DNA from: Methanobacteriota archaeon
GTDB taxonomy: Archaea; Halobacteriota; Methanocellia; Methanocellales; Methanocellaceae
Direction of reading: 5' to 3'
Assembly: GCA_023436075.1 (NCBI GenBank)
Contig: JAEZKS010000265.1
Location: 1-5,180 of the forward strand
DNA length: 5,180 bases
Shown here: piece by piece, positions 1-3,857 of the stretch
Numbering within the stretch: the stretch's first letter is position 1
Layout of the letters: every line of letters begins with the position of its first letter
Notes under the pieces: generated by a model
The model's database searches: none
The model's input: only the letters and a program-made list of their open reading frames with translations
What the model was told of the DNA's origin: nothing
Made by a program: the position numbers and the translations under genes

Positions 1-98
1 CAGAGGCCCGAACAAGAGTGCCCAGAGGCCCGAACAAGAGTGCCCAGAGGCCCGAACAAGAGTGCCCAGAGGCCCGAACAAGAGTGCCCAGAGGCCCG
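1..98. repeat. Exact 22-bp tandem repeat array (4 full copies plus a 10-bp partial), cut by the left window edge
   Basis: Four identical 22-bp units lie head to tail at 1-22, 23-44, 45-66 and 67-88. A fifth copy stops after 10 bp (89-98) and the sequence diverges at 99. The unit reads CAGAGGCCCGAA followed directly by CAAGAGTGCC, so it looks like two diverged half-units of about 11 bp that both begin CA(A)GAG(T)GCC. There are no spacers, so this is not CRISPR. The length is not a multiple of three and neither strand has a stop inside the array, so all frames are open, which produces spurious ORFs through it. Zero divergence between copies suggests recent expansion or gene conversion. The array begins at base 1, so its true copy number is unknown. 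Its role is unknown; it sits about 70 bp beyond the 3' end of the ACT-DUF5612 gene. Confidence 0.95.
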
Positions 99-100
99 GT

Positions 101-114
101 CACGCGCACGCGCG
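101..114. other. Alternating pyrimidine-purine tract (CACGCGCACGCGCG)
   Basis: This 14-bp stretch of strictly alternating pyrimidine and purine, mostly CG steps, directly follows the tandem array. Such tracts can adopt Z-form DNA under negative supercoiling. At this length it may simply be chance in GC-rich intergenic DNA. The rest of 99-166 shows no gene or clear site. The only A/T-rich part is the run around 159-175, at the 3' end of the ACT-DUF5612 gene. Confidence 0.4.
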
Positions 115-166
115 AACGACCCCGCCCGGCGCACAGTCCGCCCGTCGCCTGCTATGTTTAGAAATT

Positions 167-1279
167 TTAAAACTTCTTGCCCCGTACCCGCTCGATGTCG
201 AACACGGCGGTCTTCGCCACGTGCATGACCGCGAAGGTGCCTGCCTGTATTGGATCGGTGACCACGAGGTCGGCGACGTCCGGCACGCTGCCGGCCATGT
301 TCAGCGAGATCACCGGCATGCCTTCGTCGTGCAGCTTCTTCACTTCTTCGGAGATGCGGCCGCCCATGATCGAGCCGGCGAGCACAAGGATCTGGGCCCG
401 GTGCAGCCGCTGGACCGCTTCGACCGCGTCGGCCAGGGTGTCTTCGCCCACCAGGGGGATTGTATCGACGCTGATGCGCTCGCCGCGGAGGTTGTGCCGG
501 TCTGCTTCGTTGATCGCGCCTAATGCCACCTGGGCGACCTGAGCACCGCCGCCGATGATGATAACACGCGAGCCGAAAATGCGCTCCATGGGCGCATGCA
601 GGGTAATGCTCTGTGTGAGCTTCGTCTTCTTCAGCGCGACCACGAGGTCGTCGATGTCCTTGACCTGCTCTACCTCGATGTAGAGCGAGGACATGCCCTC
701 GTTGACGCCCTTGTCGACGATGAACTGTTGTGTGAATGTGATGTTGCCGCCATGCTTGGCCACCATGCCCGCGATGTCACGAAGCACGCCCGGCTTGTCC
801 TTGCACATGATCAGCATCGCCGTCTTGCCAGATAGCGCGGTGCTGCGCGAATAGATCAGATCGTAGTCGTTGACATAGTTGTCGATGTAGAGGACCTTGT
901 TCTCGGTCCTGGCGATCTTCAGCTCCCAGCCTTCTTTATCGTAGACGTCGAGGGTCCAGCCCTTGCTGCCGGGCTCCACGTCCTCGAGCAGGTCGTTGAT
1001 CTGCGACGAAGGCAGGACGATCACGTGCTCGGCGTCTTCGAGAATGAGCACGAGGTGCTTGATGTTAAGGTTGTTCAGAAACTCGGTGGGGACGGAGAAG
1101 TAATAGTGGCCATCTTTGTTCTTGCTGTAGCGGATGATCAACAGGTACTGGCCATCTACGCGGTAGACGTGCTGGAGCCCGGAGAGATAGTGCTCCTTCA
1201 GCTCCACTTCCTTCTCGATCTTATCGATGACAGCCTCGGTCGCCTGTTTCATTTCAGGCGAGTTATATCGGTAGCTCAT
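167..1279 (-). CDS. ACT domain / DUF5612 protein, putative amino-acid-sensing regulator
   Basis: This 370-residue soluble protein has no signal peptide or membrane segment. Residues 1-150 form an N-terminal part with a beta-rich core (about 36-90, including YFSVPTEF) that I cannot assign. Residues 153-230 are a canonical ACT domain: a beta strand, then DKPGVL (161-166), helix 167-177 and HGGNIT (176-181). ACT domains usually bind amino acids or similar small ligands and control an enzyme or regulator. Residues 236-370 match the DUF5612 type, with a Rossmann-like strand and GGGAQVA loop (243-249), so a nucleotide could be bound; no catalytic residue is evident. It lies 37 nt behind mtnA on the same strand, so the two probably share a transcript, although a TATA-like box in the gap could also serve it alone. 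GAGGAG lies almost directly against the ATG, unusually close for a Shine-Dalgarno. No in-frame ATG, GTG or TTG lies between the upstream stop and this ATG. The family match is from memory; the function is not known. Confidence 0.9.
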   Translation of the reverse strand: MSYRYNSPEMKQATEAVIDKIEKEVELKEHYLSGLQHVYRVDGQYLLIIRYSKNKDGHYYFSVPTEFLNNLNIKHLVLILEDAEHVIVLPSSQINDLLEDVEPGSKGWTLDVYDKEGWELKIARTENKVLYIDNYVNDYDLIYSRSTALSGKTAMLIMCKDKPGVLRDIAGMVAKHGGNITFTQQFIVDKGVNEGMSSLYIEVEQVKDIDDLVVALKKTKLTQSITLHAPMERIFGSRVIIIGGGAQVAQVALGAINEADRHNLRGERISVDTIPLVGEDTLADAVEAVQRLHRAQILVLAGSIMGGRISEEVKKLHDEGMPVISLNMAGSVPDVADLVVTDPIQAGTFAVMHVAKTAVFDIERVRGKKF

Positions 1280-1320
1280 TCTCCTCGATGCCCTCGAGTT
1301 CGAACATATATATCATTCAT
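1276..1320 (-). CDS. Possible 14-codon mini-ORF bridging mtnA and the ACT-DUF5612 gene
   Basis: An ATG overlaps the mtnA stop codon (ATGA) and opens a frame reading MNDIYVRTRGHRGE. Its TGA overlaps the ATG of the ACT-DUF5612 gene, again as ATGA. This is the geometry of termination-reinitiation coupling on both sides, and GAGGAG near its end could place a ribosome at the downstream start. The peptide resembles nothing I recognise. It could be a coupling device or a short leader peptide. It could equally be accidental, because the same 45 bp also contain a plausible TATA box, and a second 14-codon frame (ATG at 1307, MFELEGIEENELPI) runs across the same junction. Confidence 0.25.
   Translation of the reverse strand: MNDIYVRTRGHRGE
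1307..1314 (-). promoter_or_regulatory. TATA-like box (GATATATA) upstream of the ACT-DUF5612 gene
   Basis: On the minus strand GATATATA ends 27 nt before the ATG at 1279, nearly the spacing seen at the other three genes of the window. It is preceded by the A-containing sequence TATGAAT, which could act as a BRE. If used, transcription would begin within a few bases of the ATG and give a leaderless mRNA, so the gene could be expressed independently of mtnA. It overlaps the last bases before the mtnA stop region and the mini-ORF, so the A/T-rich sequence may have another explanation. Confidence 0.4.
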
Positions 1321-2348
1321 ATCTTCAACTTTTGCTTTAGCCCGCCGAAGTCCATCGGTGGCCTCATGACGCCAATTTCGGTGACGATGGCCGTGACGTT
1401 CGCCATTGGTGTCGCGTCAAAGGCAGGGTTGAGCACGCTTACGTCCGATGGGGCGAGGAGCCGGTCGCCGCAGCACCGCAGCTCGTCGGGGCTGCGCTGC
1501 TCGATGACGATGTCCTTCTCTCTGTGCTCGAAGTCGAAAGTCGAGAGTGGTGCGGCTACATAGAACGGGATGCCGTGGGCTTTCGCCAGTACCGAGTGGG
1601 TATACGTGCCGATCTTGTTGAAGACTGCGTCCTCCGTGATGCGGTCGGCGCCCACGATGATCGCGTCGACCATGCCCTTACGCATCACGTAGCCGGACAT
1701 GTCATCCGCAATGAGCGTGACAGGTATCCCGTCCTCCGTGAGTTCCCAGGCCGTGATGCGGCTGCCCTGGTTGAGCGGCCTGGTTTCGCAGGCGATCACG
1801 TTGATTTGCTTCTTCTCTTCCACAGCCGAGCGGACCACACCCAGTGCCGTGCCCCAGTCCACGCAGGCCAGCCGGCCCGCGTTGCAGTGCGTCATGACCG
1901 TGTCGCCGTCTTTCAACAGTTTCGCGCCATGACCTCCGATGGCCTTGCATCGCGCGACGTCGTCGTCGGCGACGGCCTTCGCTTCAGCGAGCGCCAGCCT
2001 CGTGATATCCTCAACATCCCGTCCTGTCAGCGCCCGGTTCAGCGTGCGCTCCACGCCCCAGGATAAATTGACTGCCGTAGGGCGGGTCTTCTTCAGCCGC
2101 TCAGCCCCTGCCTTGAGCTCAATAACGTAATCTGGCAACATCATGGGCGGGATCGTCTTCGCCAGCAAGGCCACGCCGAAGGCTCCGGCCGCTCCCAGTG
2201 CAGGTGCACCTCTGACACGCAACGTCAAAATGGCTTCCTGCAACGACTCCAGATCGTAAATATCCATGAGCGCCATCCGGCCGGGCAGCGCCGTCTGATC
2301 GATGATCCTGATACAATTTTTACTATCGTCCCAGTCGATCGTTCGCAT
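1317..2348 (-). CDS. mtnA: Methylthioribose-1-phosphate isomerase
   Basis: This cytoplasmic enzyme of the eIF2B-alpha/MtnA superfamily isomerises 5-methylthioribose 1-phosphate to methylthioribulose 1-phosphate, in salvage of the methylthioadenosine left by S-adenosylmethionine-dependent reactions. At 343 residues it is full length for the family. Family motifs run in order: IDQTALP (16-22), RVRGAPALG (44-52), NLSWG (94-98), THCNAG with the catalytic Cys155 (153-158), ETRPLNQG (188-195), VGADRI with the catalytic Asp235 (232-237), NKIGTY (244-249) and NPAFDATP (307-314). The N-terminal RTIDWDD and IDQT pattern argues for MtnA over the related ribose-1,5-bisphosphate isomerase and aIF2B subunits, though substrate range cannot be proved from sequence. 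The start has no Shine-Dalgarno but a TATA-like box 26 nt upstream. It heads a likely operon with the ACT-DUF5612 gene and is divergent from fprA. The window shows no other methionine-salvage gene, so the later fate of the product is unclear here. Confidence 0.95.
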   Translation of the reverse strand: MRTIDWDDSKNCIRIIDQTALPGRMALMDIYDLESLQEAILTLRVRGAPALGAAGAFGVALLAKTIPPMMLPDYVIELKAGAERLKKTRPTAVNLSWGVERTLNRALTGRDVEDITRLALAEAKAVADDDVARCKAIGGHGAKLLKDGDTVMTHCNAGRLACVDWGTALGVVRSAVEEKKQINVIACETRPLNQGSRITAWELTEDGIPVTLIADDMSGYVMRKGMVDAIIVGADRITEDAVFNKIGTYTHSVLAKAHGIPFYVAAPLSTFDFEHREKDIVIEQRSPDELRCCGDRLLAPSDVSVLNPAFDATPMANVTAIVTEIGVMRPPMDFGGLKQKLKI

Positions 2349-2369
2349 ACTATCATAACTGAAATGCGA
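2343..2369. repeat. 6-bp inverted repeat across the mtnA start (TCGCAT ... ATGCGA)
   Basis: TCGCAT (2343-2348, including the mtnA start codon complement) and ATGCGA (2364-2369) are perfect reverse complements separated by 15 bp. They flank the predicted mtnA transcription start and lie just downstream of its TATA-like box. That is where an archaeal repressor could block RNA polymerase. Six base pairs with a long spacer can easily occur by chance. Confidence 0.25.
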
Positions 2370-2374
2370 TCACA

Positions 2375-2382
2375 TTAAAATC
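2375..2382 (-). promoter_or_regulatory. TATA-like box (GATTTTAA) of mtnA
   Basis: On the minus strand GATTTTAA ends 26 nt before the mtnA ATG. With the usual archaeal distance of about 22-24 nt from the box end to the start site, the mRNA would begin within about 5 nt of the ATG, consistent with the absent Shine-Dalgarno. The same octamer occurs at the same distance from fprA on the other strand. No strong BRE is obvious upstream (CCAATA). Confidence 0.55.
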
Positions 2383-2436
2383 TATTGGCATCCGCGGCCA
2401 GCGAGCAGCCATGGTCGTTCGTATTTTTTCGCGTGC

Positions 2437-2444
2437 GATTTTAA
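2437..2444 (+). promoter_or_regulatory. TATA-like box (GATTTTAA) of fprA
   Basis: GATTTTAA ends exactly 26 nt before the ATG at 2471, as at mtnA. It would lie inside the coding region if translation began at the upstream in-frame ATG at 2411, so it supports the shorter start. There is no purine-rich Shine-Dalgarno before 2471 and the preceding sequence is T-rich (2423-2429), so a BRE is weak or absent. Confidence 0.55.
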
Positions 2445-2470
2445 GAACATCCGCCCTGATACTGTTGATC

Positions 2471-3694
2471 ATGGAAGAGACAAGGCACGTGGAAGAGATC
2501 GCAAGTTCTGTTTACTGGGTAGGAGCGAAGGACTGGGACCGGAAAATGTTCGATGCGCTAATACCGCTGCCGCAGGGGACATCCTACAACGCATACATCG
2601 TGATGGGCCGCTCCCGCACGGCGCTCATCGACACGACGAACCCGGGCTTCTGGACACAGTTCCACGACAAGGTCAGCCAGGTGACTGACTTTCATGGGCT
2701 CGACTACCTGATCATGAATCACGCGGAGCCCGATCATGCCAGCGCTATCGGCTACGTGCTCGGAGAAAGCCCGGATGCACGGCTTGTCGCGACCGCTAAA
2801 GGCGCAGAGATGGCGAAGCTGTACTTCAAGGTGCCTGCCGACCGCATCATGGTCGTGAAGGACGGCGATAGCATCGATCTCGGAGGCAAGACGCTCTCGT
2901 TCGTCGAGGCCCCATGGCTGCATTGGCCGGAAACCATGTTTACGTATCTGTCAGAAGACCGGATATTGTTCCCCTGTGACTTTTTCGGGGCTCACACGGC
3001 CTTCGGGATGTACGATGACGAGAACGAAGGGCTGATCCCGCTGGCCCAGCGGTACTACGGTGAAATTATGATGCCCTATGGGAAGATGGGCGCACAGGCG
3101 ATAGAGAAAATATCCGATCTCGATATCGGAATGATTGCGCCGAGCCACGGGCCGATCTATCGCAACCCGGGCCGAATAATGGATGAATACCACATGTGGA
3201 CTGCCGGCAAGACCCGTGAAAAAGCGATCATTGCCTTCGTCAGCATGTGGGGCTCCACAGATCGCATGGCAAAGGCCATGGCAGAGGCACTGGAAAACCG
3301 GGGCGTCGAGACCATAGTGTTCAATCTCCAGGGCGCCGACGTGGGCGACATCGCACGGGAGCTGGTCGACGCACGGGCGCTCGTCCTCGGGTCGCCGACC
3401 GTGCTGGGTGGCCTGCACCCGCTGGCCAGCTATGCGCTCAGCCTTGTCAAAGTCTTGCGGCCGCCGCTGAAGTTCGCTGCATTCCTCGGCTCCTACGGAT
3501 GGGGCGGAGGGGCGCTGCGGCAGGTGACGGAACAGATCGGCACGACGAAGATCGAGGTAGTCGGCGCCGTCGACGTCCGCGGTCCGCCCGGCGACGAGGC
3601 CATGGGGCAGGTCGCGGAGCTTGCTCGACAGCTATCGATTAAAATCAAAGGTCTGTCCGGCCCAGAAGTCCGAACCGCGGAGGGCGTGGCGTAA
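2471..3694 (+). CDS. fprA: F420H2 oxidase, FprA-type flavo-diiron protein
   Basis: This 407-residue cytoplasmic A-type flavoprotein should reduce O2 to water with electrons from reduced coenzyme F420, an oxygen-defence activity of methanogens. Some relatives reduce nitric oxide instead. Residues 1-245 are a metallo-beta-lactamase-like domain with the complete diiron ligand pattern: His84, Glu86, Asp88 and His89 in NHAEPDHA, His151 in LHWPET, Asp170 in PCDFFG, and His226 in PSHGPI. Residues 252-400 are a flavodoxin-like FMN domain, with phosphate-loop SMWGSTDRMA (258-267), GSPTVLGG (307-314) and the flavin loop GSYGWGGGA (340-348). There is no rubredoxin or flavin-reductase extension, as is normal for archaeal FprA. 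An in-frame ATG at 2411 would add 20 residues (MVVRIFSRAI...), but these are unlike the family. The Met at 2471 begins the usual N-terminus, and a TATA-like box sits 26 nt before it. It stands alone, divergent from mtnA. The F420 preference is inferred from the family. Confidence 0.93.
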   Translation: MEETRHVEEIASSVYWVGAKDWDRKMFDALIPLPQGTSYNAYIVMGRSRTALIDTTNPGFWTQFHDKVSQVTDFHGLDYLIMNHAEPDHASAIGYVLGESPDARLVATAKGAEMAKLYFKVPADRIMVVKDGDSIDLGGKTLSFVEAPWLHWPETMFTYLSEDRILFPCDFFGAHTAFGMYDDENEGLIPLAQRYYGEIMMPYGKMGAQAIEKISDLDIGMIAPSHGPIYRNPGRIMDEYHMWTAGKTREKAIIAFVSMWGSTDRMAKAMAEALENRGVETIVFNLQGADVGDIARELVDARALVLGSPTVLGGLHPLASYALSLVKVLRPPLKFAAFLGSYGWGGGALRQVTEQIGTTKIEVVGAVDVRGPPGDEAMGQVAELARQLSIKIKGLSGPEVRTAEGVA

Positions 3695-3732
3695 CACCGC
3701 GGGCACAATGGCGCTACGGACATCACGGTGTT
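3693..3732 (+). repeat. 7-bp perfect inverted repeat at the fprA 3' end (AACACCG ... CGGTGTT)
   Basis: AACACCG overlaps the fprA stop codon (3693-3699) and CGGTGTT follows at 3726-3732, giving a 7-bp stem around a 26-nt loop. A second small stem, ATGG (3761-3764) with CCAT (3777-3780), lies further down. Either could shape the 3' end of the fprA transcript. No T-rich run follows, and archaeal termination usually needs one, so I do not call a terminator. Confidence 0.3.
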
Positions 3733-3791
3733 CTGTTCAGGCTGGCAATTAAACGGCTCCATGGTGTCAGCGGTGACCATTGTGTCATAGT

Positions 3792-3823
3792 GCTTAGACT
3801 ACGGCCGCGATCGTAGCTTAAGC
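3792..3823. promoter_or_regulatory. 12-bp imperfect inverted repeat upstream of the DUF3160 gene, candidate operator
   Basis: GCTTAGACTACG (3792-3803) and CGTAGCTTAAGC (3812-3823) match as reverse complements at 10 of 12 positions, around the 8-bp centre GCCGCGAT. The right arm contains the perfect palindrome GCTTAAGC (3816-3823). The element ends about 3 bp before the TATA-like box of the DUF3160 gene, where an archaeal regulator could act on TBP/TFB binding. It could instead fold as an RNA hairpin at the end of a long fprA transcript, but no T-run follows it. No regulator gene is in the window. Confidence 0.5.
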
Positions 3824-3825
3824 AA

Positions 3826-3833
3826 GGTATATC
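3826..3833 (+). promoter_or_regulatory. TATA-like box (GGTATATC) of the DUF3160 gene
   Basis: GGTATATC has the last A of its TATA core at 3831, 26 nt before the ATG, matching the spacing at mtnA and fprA. It is preceded by AAGCAA, a reasonable purine-rich BRE. A second A/T-rich run (TAATTATAATT, 3840-3850) is too close to the ATG to act as the TATA box and may mark the initiation region. A short TGATC (3850-3854), complementary to part of the 16S rRNA 3' end, is the only hint of ribosome binding. Confidence 0.5.
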
Positions 3834-3857
3834 GATTGATAATTATAATTGATCTCT

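Noticed and set aside
1..98. CRISPR array
   Set aside because: The 22-bp units are directly abutting with no variable spacers, and no cas genes are present.
159..178. T-rich terminator of the ACT-DUF5612 gene
   Set aside because: The minus strand has only TTTT and ATTT runs around the stop codon and no hairpin. This is too weak to call a terminator.
40..523. Plus-strand reading frames through the tandem array and into the ACT-DUF5612 gene
   Set aside because: The array has no stop in any frame because its unit is not a multiple of three and lacks stop triplets. Downstream, the frames lie antisense to a well-supported gene and encode low-complexity Arg/Pro-rich or shadow sequence.
1317..2348. 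Ribose-1,5-bisphosphate isomerase (archaeal AMP pathway) or aIF2B subunit instead of MtnA
   Set aside because: Length of 343, the IDQT and NLSWG motifs and the N-terminal RTIDWDD pattern fit MtnA better. I keep a small doubt because the superfamily shares the Cys and Asp catalytic motifs.
2411..2470. N-terminal 20-residue extension of FprA from the ATG at 2411
   Set aside because: The residues do not resemble FprA N-termini, the TATA-like box would lie inside the coding region, and no ribosome site precedes 2411. The Met at 2471 fits family length and promoter spacing.
3709..3753. Small ORF in the fprA-DUF3160 gap (MALRTSRCSVQAGN)
   Set aside because: It has only 14 codons, no ribosome site or promoter of its own and no recognisable sequence, and it lies within a possible hairpin loop region.
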